A stretch of 64,000 bases of DNA from Prochilodus magdalenae (GCA_024036415.1 JAMWET010004087.1:1-64000), one strand, 5' to 3'; positions 46,978 through 57,770 are shown, counted from the stretch's first letter. The notes: generated by a model from the sequence alone, not told the origin. Program-made: numbers and translations.

Positions 46978-49900
46978 ATGTGCGTGTGTGTGCATGTGTG
47001 TGTGTTTGTGTGCGTGTGTGTGTGTGTGTTCATGTGCGTGTGTGTGTGTGTGTGCGTGTGTGTGTGTGTGTGTGTGTTACTTTGTCGAGTTGTTCCTCCG
47101 CTCGGGGTTTGCTGTAGTTTTTCTCAGGCAGGATAAAGAGTTCAGCTGCAGTCGGAGATCCAGGAAACACCGACACCAACAAGCGTTCCTCTGGAAACGC
47201 ACACACCTGACCACACACATGTTGTAACATGTTGAAAGCTGATTAAAGTTTTAATTGCTTTATACATTTTGAATTTCAATTTCTATAAGTAATAATGGTT
47301 TAGGATTTATCCATTATGACCTGCATTAGTACAGAACTGGAGGTCTTTCTTTTATAAGAAAATCACTAATAATAATAACATTGTTGTTATAGGGCACACT
47401 TTCTGAGAACTTTGAGTTATGCAAATATTATTAAAATAATAGATATTACCTAAACAATTAACAACATGTACATGATTTAAATGTGGATCCTGTTATTGAA
47501 TATTTGAAAGTATTTGACTGTTACAGGTTCCAGAGAGTGTCACTGTTTTAGAGACAGAGTGACTTACTGAAAAGCTTTAATATCTAGTTAGTGATAAATA
47601 ACACTGTATGCTAGAATATGAACCACATCTTAAAGTATTAGTGATTAATTATTATGTTATTAATGTCATACACCTCCAGAATTCATTTCATTTCATCTAG
47701 AACATATAGGAACCAAACTGTTTACTCTATAAACACGTGTACAGAAACAGATTATTACAAACACTACAACGTTAATCCAATATGGTACGGCGCTTGATTG
47801 TGTGGTTATAGAATGTAGCTGTGATAGTAAGAACATTAAAAAAAATCCATAAATATTTCTACATTCTGTTCATTTACCATTTACAGTTCACAGACCTCAG
47901 AGTGTTACTTTGTGACATCAAAAACACATATTTATTATTAATTTGAATAATTATTGTTATTTATTTAATAATGTAAATTCATTTGAATGATTTACACATA
48001 CAGGTCATGGAAATACGTGCAGAAACGGTGTGGATAATTCAAAACCTCAGTCCAGCAGAAGATATACTTTATTTTATTATGTTTTTTTAGTGGTTTTTAT
48101 TGTTTTTGGTAAATTGATCAATTATGAAAATTAATTTTGTTTATACAGAATATAAATTCCATGAAAATGTAAAGTGAGGATGCACTTGTTATCACATGAA
48201 CATATTCCTTAAATCAAATTAAATATATATGCCGTTGATTGGCTAATTTATTATTTTAATGATGTAGTTAGGATTCAGTAAGTTAAAAATCAATTAAATT
48301 GATAGCGGAACATCAGCAGTAACTCTGCGATGGTCAAAGATTTATTTTCTGGAGTTCTGGACTAACAAAGCTTTACAGTCTTCAGCTGCAAACACACAAA
48401 GTGAGAGAGGCCATTAAATCTGTGCTTGAGTGACTGTCTGTAATAGAGTGCCTCTTGGATCCCACAGCTTTAATTGGCTGACTGGTTCAGAGTGATGCCG
48501 CTCTCTCTGCGTTCAGAGACTTTAATTCTCTCTCTCTCGCACAGCCAGCCCGATTTCCACCAGAATCACAACAGCACCGGGGTGTGGGGTGTGCAGCGGT
48601 AAGGGGAAACTCTGTGAGAGAAATTTTTAAACCTTGAATTCCAGAACTATCACGTTTACTGTATCAAAAGTACAGTAATCAATACTGCTGTTTAAAGTGA
48701 CTCTACATATTTGTACAGTTTTACTGATAAACAATTAAATATTACACAATAATGTATTTCACTTTCTCATTAGGGCGAGTGTATAACTCTAAGCTCTAAA
48801 TGTAGGTATTGTGGTATAGACTGAGTCTGTTCTACAGTTTCTCATTAGGTCGAGTGTATAACTCTAAGCTCTAAATGTAGGTATTGTGGTATAGACTGAG
48901 TCTGTTCTACAGTTTCTCATTAGGTTGAGTGTATAACTCTAAGCTCTAAATGTAGGTATTGTGGTATATACTGAGTCTGTTCTACAGTTTCTCATTAGGG
49001 CGAGTGTATAGCTCTAAGCTCTAAATGTAGGTATTGTGGTATGAACTGAGTCCGTTCTACAGTTTGTCATTAGGTTGAGTGTATAACTCTAAGCTCTAAA
49101 TGTAGGTATTGTGGTATAGACTAAGTCTGTTCTACAGTTTCTCATTAGGGTGAGTGTATAACTCTAAGCTCTAAATGTAGGTATTGTGGTATAGACTGAG
49201 TCTGTTCTACAGTTTGTCATTAGGTCGAGTGTATAACTCTAAGCTCTAAATGTAGGTATTGTGATATTTACTGAGTCTGTTCTACAGTTTCTCATTAGGG
49301 CGAGTGTATAGCTCTAAGCTCTAAATGTAGGTATTGTGGTGTATACTGAGTCTGTTCTACAGTTTCTCATTAGGTCGAGTGTATAACTCTAAGCTCTAAA
49401 TGTAGGTATTGTGGTATATACTGAGTCTGTTCTACAGTTTCTCATTAGGTGGAGTGTATAACTCTAAGCTCTAAATGTAGGTATTGTGGTATAGACTGAG
49501 TCTGTTCTACAGTTTCTCATTAGGTCGAGTGTATAACTCTAAGCTCTAAATGTAGGTATTGTGGTATATACTGAGTCTGTTCTACAGTTTGTCATTAGGT
49601 CGAGTGTATAACTCTAAGCTCTAAATGTAGGTACTGTGGTATATACTGAGTCTGCTCTAAAGTTTCTCATTAGGTCGAGTGTATAGCTCTAAGCTCTAAA
49701 TGTAGGTACTGTGGTATAGACTGAGTCTGTTCTACAGTTTCTCATTAGGACGAGTGTATAGCTCTAAGATCTAAATGTAGGTATTGTGGTATATACTGAG
49801 TCTGTTCTACAGTTTGTCATTAGGTTGAGTGTATAACTCTAAGCTCTAAATGTAGGTATTGTGGTATAGACTGAGTCTGTTCTACAGTTTGTCATTAGGT

Positions 49901-52900
49901 TGAGTGTATAACTCTAAGCTCTAAATGTAGGTACTGTGGTATAGACTGAGTCTGTTTTAAAGTTTCTCATTAGGTGGAGTGTATAACTCTAAGCTCTGAA
50001 TGAACACGTTGGAGAGCAGAGTCTGGAGAGATTGTTATCTGCCTGGTTCGGGGCGATGCGACTCTCTCTAAGAGATTTAATACTCTTGTGCTGCCGGAAA
50101 ATCATCTAGGCTGTGAGAGAGAGACAGCATTAAAACTCTCCAGTCGTCAGGAACCTTCTCCACAATAACACACATAGTGACAGGAAGCTGCCACGGACTC
50201 AAAAACACTCCCTGTACCTGAGAGAGTGTTGCCGTGACAACGCGCCCCACGTCCTGCCTCCACTCGGAGACGGAGGGGTTGTGCTCCTCCAGGTTTGGAG
50301 AAAACGACAGCAACAAAGAACGGAAGAAGTCTAAGAGAGGGCGAGGGAGGGAGAGAAACAGAAGGAGAGGAGACAGGTAAGAAGAACAGAGATGACTGTG
50401 TGTGAAAGTGAGACGCTGCTGTGTGTCAGTTACTGAACAGCAGCTGACAGAAACAGCAGCCCTGTCAGGAATCACTAAAAACCCCCGACTGTTCAATCCT
50501 CCCAGATTAGAAAGACCATGTTCCCCATTTTAAACAGACAGTGACAGACGGGCTGAGGTACTAAGCTGAAGTGTCTGGAGCTGCTTGTGTATGTAAGGAG
50601 GTGTGACTTACAGCTTTACTTCAGCCAGAAGTTTATATGAACTTGAATATATTCCAACAACATTTGACTGGGACGAAATTTTGTCTGACCATCAATGGAG
50701 CTTCACAAATGTCTGTCTGACCCCAAATGGAGCCCCGCAAAATTCCATCTGTCTCCAAATGGAGCTACACAAAATTTCATCTGATCCTAAATGGAGCTCT
50801 ACAAACATCCGTCTGGACATTAATGGAGCTCCACAAAATTCTGCTAATATTTCATTCATAACATGTTATTCATATGCAAATGATGGACAGACTCAGGGTC
50901 TTACCCCATTCTAAACATTGTAGCTGTGCCCCTGTTCTGTACCAGACTGTAAACTGTAGTCAGATTATAATGTGGATAAACTATACACTGTTGTTGTTTT
51001 TATACTGACCCCAGGGACCTTGCAGCCAACAACCCAAGCGACTCCAGCAGTTGCGACTAATCACCATATTACCAATATTACAAACAGGAGGTGTGTGCAG
51101 TAGCCTAAATCAGTACTTCAGTAAAAGTATATTTGGGTAAAATACTGACACATGTAAAGGTACCTTCATATAAAACAACTGGTGTAAAAGTGGAAGCATC
51201 AGGTTACAAAACTACTTAAGTACTGAGTAACTAACAGAACTGCAGTGGAGTTTCTTAGTCAGTCCAGCATCTATCAGCACAGAACTGAAAACTGAAGACT
51301 GGACAGCTCAATTTTTTTAAATGAAGCTCCTAAGTCAACAATGTGACCAATCCCAGAGCAGTACAAGTGATGTCAACTAGAAATCAGAGTTAATGAGTAA
51401 CTAACAGTTAGTATAGAAAGTATAAAGTAGATTCATTTACTGTCTAATATACTGTAGTAGAAATATTACTATTAGAAAATATCCCGTGGTAAGCACATCA
51501 GTATTTTACTGAAGTACATGTATCTGAGTAGATGAACTACTACCACAGTTACTACCACATCTGGATAATAGTAATAAAACAAAACGATAAGTATAAAGTA
51601 GAGAAAAAAAAATCACTGCAGGAACCGAATGAAGACCCCATGGAAATGTTTGGGTCTTTTCAGGTTTGGCATGTGGAACTGAGTGTTTACCTGTAACAGT
51701 GATGGTTTCAGAGTCCTGCAGTACGGAGCTGCCTGCTGAAACCTGAACCACCACCATATGCCTGCCCTCCTGTACAAACGTGTGTGATACGCTTCCCTCC
51801 AGAGTGATCAGGGGCTATAGTGCACACACACACAGAGTTCAGGGTGATGCAGGATTAGGGTTAGGGTTAGATTTGAATACAGGTCCTGTAAGCAGTTATG
51901 AACCTCAGTGCTGTTGCTGAACCACCAGTAGAAGGCAGCAGTTACAGGCTGGCTGGGCCACACCACTGCGGTCAGGTTAGTCTGGCGCCCTTTGATGGCC
52001 ACCAGTGGTGCTGAAAGGGTGATTCTCTCTACAGGACCTAATTAAACACCACATACATACAATGTAACAGGCTTCATACAGTTAAACCCAAAGTACAATT
52101 CTACAAATAATCTAATATAATTCTATTACCAATCTACTACAATTCTACTACTAATCTACTATAATTCTATTACTAATCTACTGTCATTCTACTACTAATC
52201 TATCCAGTTGTTTTAATTCTACTACAACTCTACTACTACTCTACTATAATTCTACTACTAATCTATCCTATTTGTTTCTAATCTACAACAATTTCACTAC
52301 TAATCTACTACAACTCTATTATTAATCTACTAGAATTCTACAACTACTCAATCCAGTTGTTTCTAATCTACTGCCTTTCTACTACAAACAGGATTCCAAA
52401 AAAGTTGGGACACTAAACAAATTGTGAATAAAAACTGAATGCAATAGTGTGGAGGTGTCAACATCTAATATTTTATTTAGAATAGAACACAAATCACAGA
52501 TCAAAAGTTTAAACTGAGAGAATGTATCATTTTAAGGGAAAAATATGTTGTTTCTAAATTTCATGGCATCAACAAATCCCAAAAAAGTTGGGACAAGGCC
52601 ATTTTTACCACTGTGTGGCATCCCCCCTTCTTCTTACAACACTGGGACAGAGGAGACCAGTTTCTCAAGTTTAGAAATAGGAATGCTCTCCCATTCATGT
52701 CTAATACAGGCCTCTAACTGTTCAATCGTCTTGGGCCTTCTTTGTCATGCAGGGTCTTCCCTGAAAGAGATGACGTCTAGATGGGAGCATATGTTGTTCT
52801 AGAACCTGAACATAGTTCTCTGCATTAATGGTGCCTTTCCAGACATGCAAGCTGCCCATGCCACAAGCACTCATGCAACCCCATACCATCAGTGATGCAG

Positions 52901-55801
52901 GCTTCTGAACGGAGCGTTGATAACAACTTGGGTTATCCTTGTCCTCTCTGGTCCGGATGACATGGCGTCCCAGTGTTCCATAAAGAACTTCAAATCGTGA
53001 CTTATCTGAGCACAGAACAGTCTTCCATTTTGCCACACTCCATTTTAAAAGACCCCTGGCCCAGTGCAAACGTCTGAGCTTGTGGAGCTTGCTTAGAAAT
53101 GGCTTCCTTTTTGCACTGTAGAGTTTCAGCTGGCAACGGCGGATGGCACGGTGGATTGTGTTCAGTGACAATGCTTTCTGGAAGTATTCCTGAGCCCATT
53201 CTGTTATTTCCTTGACAGTGGCATTCCTGTTTGAGGTGCAGTGACGTTTAAGGGCCCGGAGATCATGTGTATCCAGTAGAGGTTTACGGCCTTGACCCTT
53301 ACGCACAGCGATTGTTCCAGATTCTCTGAATCTTTTGATGATGTTATGCACGGTTGATGATGATAACTTAAAAGTCTTTGCTATTTTACGCTGGGTAACA
53401 CCATTCTGGTATTGCTGCACTATCTTTCTGCACAACAATGGTGGAATTGGTGATCCTCTTACCATCTTGGCTTCAGAGAGACACTGACACTCTGAGAAGC
53501 TCTTTTTTATACCCAATCATGTTGTCAATTGACCTAATTAGTGTTAATTGGTCTTCCAGCTGTTCGTTATATGCTCAATTTCCTTTTTCCATCCACTTAT
53601 TGCTACTTGTCCCAATTTTTTGGGGATTTGTTGACGCCATGAAATTTTGAAACAACATATTTTTCCCTTAAAATGATACATTCTCTCAGTTTAAACTTTT
53701 GATCTGTGATTTGTGTTCTATTCTGAATAAAATATTAGATGTTGGCACCTCCACATCATTGCATTCAGTTTTTATTCACAATTTGTTTAGTGTCCCAACT
53801 TTTTTGGAATCCGGTTTGTACTAATCTACTACAATTCTACTACAATTCTACTACTAATCTACCCAATTCTACTGCTAATCTACTACAATTCTACTACTAG
53901 TCTACCCAATTTCACTACTAGTCTACACAATTCTACTACTAATATACTACAATTCTACTACTAATCTACTACAATTCCACTACTAATCTACCCAATTCTA
54001 CTACTAATCTACTACAATTCCACTACTAATCTACCCAATTCTACTACTAATCTACTACAATTCCACTACTAATCTACCCAATTCTACTACTAATCTACTA
54101 CAATTCCACTACTAATCTACCCAATTACACTACTAATCTACCCAATTCTACTATTAATCTACTACAATTCTACTACTATTCTACTACAATTCTACTACTA
54201 ATCTACCCAATTCTACTGCTAATCTACCCAATTCTAGTACTAATCTAGTACAATTCTACTACTAATCTACCCAATTCTACTGCTAATCTTCCCAATTCTA
54301 CTGCTTATCTACCCAATTCTACTGCTAATCTACCCAATTATAGTACTAATCTAGTACAGTTCTACTACTAATCTACCCAATTCTAGTACTAATCTAGTAC
54401 AGTTCTACTACTAATCTACCCAATTCTACTTCTAATCTACTACAGTCCTACTACTAATATATCCAATTCTACTACTCATCTAATCATTTTTATTGCATTA
54501 TATATCAATATTTCCACACACACAAGAGAGGCTTAACTTGCAGTGTGTGCATGTGTGTGTGTGTATATATACACTCACTTGTGATATGTAGGTAGAGGGA
54601 GGCGAAATCTGAGCCCTGGCTGTTCTGAGCATGTGCAGTGGCCCTGAATATCCCAGCTGTTCTGTATATGTGTTTAACACCATTGCCAAGCCGACTGAAG
54701 TTGGAGTATGATACTGATATTCCATCTCCAAAATCCAAATGCAGACTTGTGGACACAGAATCCCCCTAGATAGATTTGGAAAAAAAAATAGATGGAGGGT
54801 ATTACGTAAAATACCTTCAACATCATTCACTTCTTTACAGTCAAATTGCCAAACAAGAGTTGGAATGTTTTATATGTTCTGTCATTCCCAGGTTACAAGT
54901 GTTTTCTCATTGGTATCTTTTATGCTATATCCAAAGTAACCCTATGCACAAAAAGTACATTTTAAAATAAACCAACACTAGGGGACCAAAAACTATGGGG
55001 GAACTAGACAGACTGGACCCCTAAAACCAGTGAAAGAATAGGCCTGCACCCCACCTTTAATAGTTTACTACTGTGGTACTACATACAAGACCACAGCATT
55101 TTATATTTATATGTATGTTTGGTTTTAATAAAACAGCATTACAAGTTAATTAATGCTTAAAAGTCTGTTCCTCATGCTTTTATCCCAGTGTTTTATCCCA
55201 GTGTTTTATCCCAAGGTTTTATCCCAGTGTTTTATACCAGTGTTTTATACCAGTGTTTTATCCCACATGCTGCTGATCAAACAGGACCCTAGACTCAGTG
55301 TGGGCTGGCAACAATGTAGAAGGCTATTTTAAACAGTTCAACAGTGCTGGCAACTAACCTTCATTTGAGTCTGAAGACTTTGCCAGTCAAAAAGAACAAA
55401 TGGAGCAGTAAATCACAAAGCTACAAACCATAAGCCACGAGCAAGCAGAGGAAAAAGACTAACAGCAAAACTATGACTTAACCTTGAAGTGACAGGAAAT
55501 AAATCCACTTAACAGTGAATCCCTATAGAATGTGCAGACCACAGAATGCAATCAATATATTAAATGTGTTTGTGTGTGTGTGTGTGTTCGTGTGTGTGTG
55601 CGTGTGCGTGTGTGTGTGTGTGTACTCACATGCTGTAGAGTGACTCTGAAGGTTACGTTAGTGCCCAGGTTAGCTGTTAGCAGGGTGTTGCTGGTTTGAA
55701 GCTGAAGGCCACTGGGTGGAGTTTCCTCACACTGCTGCTGACGGGGGCTCAGAGTCTCCTTAAGACCCTCATCACAGTTATTAGAATGCACTCTCCTATA
55801 C

Positions 55802-55837
<36 letters not shown>

Positions 55838-56501
55838 TTAACATATCAAGCTGTAAGTAACATGATTGTTTAAACACATGATTTCTGTTACACTCATGCC
55901 AAACGTTTCACCCAAGACACCACACTCTGCACAAGCGGGCAACTCAAATAAGGTGGAGATTCTCCTATAAGTGGATGTAAGTGACCGGTAACTGGAAATT
56001 CTGAAATGCTGAATTCAAAGCTTGTTTGAAAAATGGCTCTGCACAGTGAGCTCCCAGAACTGTCTTGGATTAGCCTTCCCAGATGTAAGGTGGATCTTAT
56101 AGGAGTGTCATAGACATCATGGCCCTTATTAGGTGCCACTTCTTGTCCTGCTTGGCAGCTTTAAGCTGAATGGCCCTAAAAAGTTGGTAAACGTGTTTAA
56201 AAATAGAACCTGTAATCTACTTACAGCAGAGACCCAGTTAAATCTCTCCATCTTGTTTAGATTTAGCTCCTGACCACGGCAGCAACTGTTCCATAACTGC
56301 ACATAGCCCTGGCAAAACGGTTGAATGGAAATCGGCCTGTGTGCATGTATGATTGTCAGTGTGTTAGTGTTAGACTGTGTGTGTTACCCAGCGCTCTTGA
56401 GGTAGGCCTGTCCTTGGTTGCAGGTGTGCGCAGAGGCGTTCATGTCGTACCAGAAGGCAGGTACACACCTCCCGCTCACCTGCCTCTCATAGCCGTAATC
56501 A
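36432..56501 (-). CDS. sorcs3: SorCS3-like VPS10-domain receptor, 3' part (11 exons)
   Basis: This is the gene-level entry. SorCS proteins are type I membrane sorting receptors of the sortilin family that direct neuronal cargo between endosomes and the plasma membrane. Exons 56501-56388, 55801-55630, 54765-54579, 52037-51904, 51814-51691, 50330-50218, 47206-47081, 43959-43860, 40459-40354, 39603-39326 and 36493-36432 chain in phase with canonical GT-AG sites. They encode the end of the 10CC module, a PKD domain, the SorCS membrane-proximal domain, one transmembrane helix and the tail. SorCS3 is favoured over SorCS1 or SorCS2 by VWPSQ...[25 protein letters not shown] after the membrane helix and the C terminus REIPNCTNV. 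The propeller exons are expected beyond 64000; none was found in 56502-64000. The copy is divergent, so it may be a teleost duplicate. Confidence 0.9.
37798..38030 (-). mobile_element. tRNA-derived SINE
   Basis: On the minus strand: TGGTTGGTGTAGTTCATTGG (A-box region), GGTTCGAATCC (B box, 37940-37930) and a body ending GCGACTTGCAAGG in plus sense with ATTTAGCTGACACTCTTATC. This is the typical tRNA-SINE body of fishes. Confidence 0.75.
38031..39281. other. SorCS3 intron, unique DNA
   Basis: Overlapping minus-strand frames of 120 and 101 codons at 38363-38913 (e.g. [13 protein letters not shown]) match no domain I know and have no clear splice partners. They may be relics or chance. Confidence 0.3.
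39326..39603 (-). CDS. sorcs3: SorCS3-like exon: cytosolic tail with HTPYTPRN repeats
   Basis: Encodes [20 protein letters not shown] followed by STVEPGQ, then near-repeats [20 protein letters not shown] and [10 protein letters not shown], then [18 protein letters not shown] and the E-KE-EMI motif match the SorCS3 juxtamembrane tail; the repeats do not match anything I recall in the family. The donor GGAG|GTAAAA at 39326 joins in phase to 36493. Read-through would add 14 codons to a TAG at 39282. Confidence 0.85.
39690..40240. mobile_element. DNA-transposon relic
   Basis: Phrases TATCTAATTTATTAGAACAA, GAAAACATTCCCCCACCATT and TACACCACCACCAC-like text, with TTGTAGTCCATCTACCTTAA, follow the order of another fish Tc1-like family. 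No frame survives. Confidence 0.5.
40354..40459 (-). CDS. sorcs3: SorCS3-like exon: transmembrane helix
   Basis: Encodes [14 protein letters not shown], the hydrophobic helix [16 protein letters not shown] and the stop-transfer YKFKR. FVGLAVF-IYKFKR is highly characteristic of SorCS receptors. It spans 106 nt; the acceptor GTGTAG abuts a CA tract, and the donor is GTATCG. Confidence 0.94.
40717..41155. repeat. GACA-rich microsatellite
   Basis: About 440 bp of ACAGACAGAC with AAGTAGAC, GATGGATAGTC and GACGACAGA interruptions. Frames through it are artefacts. Confidence 0.95.
41156..43859. other. SorCS3 intron, mostly unique, possible hAT relic
   Basis: No exon is seen. Between 42520 and 43050 scattered motifs such as CTGATACAGATAATGATACC and GGATCATATCGGATCAC suggest a very old hAT-like insertion, at low confidence. 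Confidence 0.3.
43860..43959 (-). CDS. sorcs3: SorCS3-like exon: [15 protein letters not shown] block
   Basis: Encodes [20 protein letters not shown], then [13 protein letters not shown] plus one base of the next codon, corresponding to the family FNALNQNLVQFELKPG...TQLTLAPL. The acceptor is TTTCAG and the donor GTAACT. Confidence 0.93.
44110..44404 (+). mobile_element. 3' end of a non-LTR retrotransposon
   Basis: An untranslated tail with CCCCCAAGTGGGATAATAAA followed by TATCTTATCTTA repeats is characteristic of the 3' ends of fish LINEs. It is 5'-truncated, with no reverse transcriptase sequence. Confidence 0.6.
44690..45300 (-). mobile_element. Probable Tc1-like relic
   Basis: Text such as GAATCTCAGCTCATTCCTCC and CTGAATTAAGGTCTGAATGC resembles the transposase region of a fish Tc1-like family in reverse. 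A short frame on the minus strand ([19 protein letters not shown]) fits weakly. Confidence 0.35.
45301..46620. other. SorCS3 intron, no gene seen
   Basis: Unique DNA with frames of up to 74 codons only and no recognisable motif. Confidence 0.4.
46630..47079. repeat. TG/CATG alternating repeat abutting a SorCS3 exon
   Basis: About 450 bp of alternating purine-pyrimidine TGTGTG with regular CATG and CG steps. It ends directly at the donor of the 47081-47206 exon. All frames of 93-193 codons across it are artefacts. Confidence 0.95.
47081..47206 (-). CDS. sorcs3: SorCS3-like exon: [15 protein letters not shown] block
   Basis: Forty-two codons in phase 0 encode [20 protein letters not shown], then [14 protein letters not shown] and [15 protein letters not shown] is the SorCS3 form; SorCS1 has AELFVLP from memory. 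The donor GTAACA merges into the TG/CATG array at 46630-47080. Confidence 0.92.
47207..48764. other. SorCS3 intron, AT-rich unique DNA
   Basis: No coding or RNA gene signal, and no open frame of note on either strand. Confidence 0.4.
48765..49999. repeat. 75-bp satellite-like VNTR
   Basis: About 16.5 tandem copies of a 75-bp unit (TCTCATTAGG, GAGTGTATAACTCTAAGC, TCTAAATGTAGGTATTGTGG, CTGAGTCTGTTCTACAGTTT), starting at 48765, 48840, 48915 and so on with no period slippage. Variation is limited to a few sites (GGGCGAG/GGTCGAG/GGTTGAG; TATAGACT/TATATACT). Confidence 0.97.
50218..50330 (-). CDS. sorcs3: SorCS3-like exon: LSFSPNL block
   Basis: Encodes [20 protein letters not shown], then [18 protein letters not shown], matching the membrane-proximal domain motif LSFSPNLD-HNPDIPEWR-DIG. 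The acceptor is CTTAG, the donor GTACAG, and phases agree. Confidence 0.93.
50600..50860. repeat. About 37-bp degenerate repeat
   Basis: Repeated AAATGGAGCTCCACAAAATT, CCATCTGTCT and variants, six to seven copies. Confidence 0.75.
50861..51690. other. SorCS3 intron, no gene seen
   Basis: Unique DNA between the degenerate repeat and the exon at 51691. Confidence 0.4.
51691..51814 (-). CDS. sorcs3: SorCS3-like exon: TITVQVSAG strand
   Basis: Encodes [20 protein letters not shown], then [20 protein letters not shown] and TG. The family block [11 protein letters not shown]...TITVQVSAGNAILQDTK is unmistakable. The exon ends in phase 1 before GTAAAC. Confidence 0.93.
51904..52037 (-). CDS. sorcs3: SorCS3-like exon: second PKD-like segment
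   Basis: Encodes [20 protein letters not shown], then [19 protein letters not shown] and SNSTE. This follows the SorCS3 pattern VPFVAI...AVVWPSQ...WWFGNST closely. The codon joined across the intron reads AGT (Ser), where I recall Cys in human SorCS proteins. The acceptor is AATTAG and the donor GTTCAT. Confidence 0.92.
52385..53818 (-). mobile_element. Tc1-like DD34E transposon, copy 2
   Basis: Ends CAAACAGGATTCC and GGAATCCGGTTTG between TA duplications (52383-52384, 53819-53820), with terminal inverted repeats of about 180-200 bp. It belongs to the same family as copy 1 and is nearly identical over the shared parts, so both moved fairly recently. Confidence 0.95.
52722..53516 (-). pseudogene. 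Tc1-like transposase with internal deletion
   Basis: A 264-codon frame keeps the whole N terminus: [20 protein letters not shown], a helix-turn-helix ending [17 protein letters not shown] and the GRKPLL linker. It also keeps CSDKSRFEV, the first catalytic region, although CSDESRF in copy 1 has become CSDKSRF. A deletion of about 150 bp after FQGRPC removes the second Asp and the Glu. It is catalytically dead but could still bind the inverted repeats if expressed. Confidence 0.92.
54579..54765 (-). CDS. sorcs3: SorCS3-like exon: PKD domain core
   Basis: Encodes [40 protein letters not shown] and [19 protein letters not shown], ending HIT. DFGDG and HIYRTAGIF are PKD signatures (F-DG and H-Y--G). 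It spans 187 nt from acceptor CTAG to donor GTGAGT, and the last base A starts the codon shared with the next exon. Confidence 0.94.
55195..55262. repeat. 12-bp repeat TTTTATCCCAGTG
   Basis: Five to six short tandem copies of GTTTTATCCCAG or GTTTTATACCAG. Confidence 0.85.
55630..55801 (-). CDS. sorcs3: SorCS3-like exon: end of 10CC, start of PKD
   Basis: Encodes [20 protein letters not shown], a [14 protein letters not shown] segment and [14 protein letters not shown]. The family pattern is GYRR-SNNC...G-NATF. Phase fits both neighbours; the donor is GTGAGT. CA and TG tracts flank both ends. Confidence 0.92.
56388..56501 (-). CDS. sorcs3: SorCS3-like exon: 10CC module
   Basis: The 114-nt exon encodes [20 protein letters not shown], then NASAHTC and [11 protein letters not shown], matching the Cys-rich module after the propeller. 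The acceptor is CTGCAG and the donor GTAACA. The first base completes the codon of a Cys, and the last two bases start a Gly completed by the next exon. Confidence 0.92.
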
Positions 56502-57330
56502 CTGCAGAGAGAGAGAGACAGTGCACATCGTTAATCCAACTTTACCAAACTGTCAACTGTCCCTCAGATCACTAATCAGTCTCAGCCCCACAATGAGGAG
56601 GCGGGGCATGTAGTGGAGGCCGGAGCTACGTGGGTATCAAAAACCAGAATGTTTATCGCAACTAAAGGACCATTAACTAACTGACAGCTAGCTTCAATCA
56701 TACAGTCTATAAAAGATTTACACCAAAGGCATGTCTTTACATGCAGTACATAAAATACCTGTCACAACAAACATAGACAACATTAAACATTACATTCCTA
56801 CACAAATTCTTTTCAATCTTGCAAAGCAAAGAATTGTGGGAGATGGAGATGGGGGCAGTGAGGGGTATATTAGCGGATCCAACAAAATAGCTAATTAAAA
56901 GATTTCTTTCGTAGGTGTGTTTTAATGGTCACACATATTCTCCTGGGATGGGACAGTGTCACAGAGGCATGCAGCCAATAAATTCATATTTCCAGTAAAG
57001 GAGACATTAAATGAGCTCTGCTGTTATTAATCTATAATCATTAACTGCTGCTGTTACAGATACCAGCTTAAGTCTTCTCAACAACACAACAAGCCCTACA
57101 GTTTCCATTCCCAGCTCCGACTTCTGCAGTAGCCATCGTATCCAGTTTCCACCCTATTCACTCTCCACCCTTCTCTGTCTCTACACCATTCAGTCTCCAC
57201 CCTCTTTCTTTTCACCCTCTTTGGTATTTATCCCTTTCACTCTCTCACTTCTTCAGCCTCTGTTGGCTTCAGTCTCTTCCCTCTTTGGTCTATGCCATCC
57301 TCACTCATCCAGTCTCCACCCCGATCCAGC
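56502..57330. other. SorCS3 intron, no gene seen
   Basis: Unique DNA. A pyrimidine-rich stretch with CTCCACCCT-type words lies at 57110-57320. Confidence 0.4.
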
Positions 57331-57770
57331 CTTCTAAAGTCAGCCATGTGTAGTTTGTTGTTTCATCTTGCAGTTGGGTTTGTTGGGTTCCACAGTGTGT
57401 TCAGATATTTCTAGAGCATTCAAAGTGTTCATTTCTTCCAGTAAAGGTCTGGAATACTGAATCATCTGACCACAGTACATGTTTTCACTGTGTGAGAGTC
57501 CATCCCAGACGATTCAGAGCCCAAAGAAATGGCCGGCCCTTCCGGACATGGTTAATGTAATGCTTCTGTTCCTCACAGTAAAGTTTTAAGTGCCCTTTGT
57601 GAGTGTAACTTTGTATTGTAGTGCTCGATAAAGATTTGATCTCCTGCCCATGTGGTTCTATCAGCTATTGCTGAATGACGATTCTTGAAGCAGTCCCGTC
57701 TGAGGGACTGGAGTTCATGGGTGTCCAGCTTGGGCCTGCTCCCTTTACGCACTGAAATTCCTCTGACAAG
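57331..57770 (-). mobile_element. Tc1-like relic
   Basis: The minus strand reads ISVRKGSRPKLDTHELQSLR and RDCFKNRHSAIADRTTWAG near 57760-57620, as in the linker and start of Tc1-like transposases, with stops and frameshifts afterwards. Confidence 0.65.

Larger units (their letters stand above)
52105..54480. repeat. CTACTAAT/CAATTCTACTAC array split by Tc1 copy 2
   Basis: Units such as TCTACTACTAATCTACCCAA and CTACAATTC run from about 52105 to 52382 and again from 53821 to 54480. The Tc1 element inserted into a TA inside this array. Confidence 0.93.

Noticed and set aside
48765..49999. Array considered as a CRISPR-like locus
   Set aside because: Units are contiguous copies with no variable spacers, in a vertebrate genome.
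51840..51875. TTAGGG-like short run (GGATTAGGGTTAGGGTTAG)
   Set aside because: Only about three units in an intron; too short to call an interstitial telomere.
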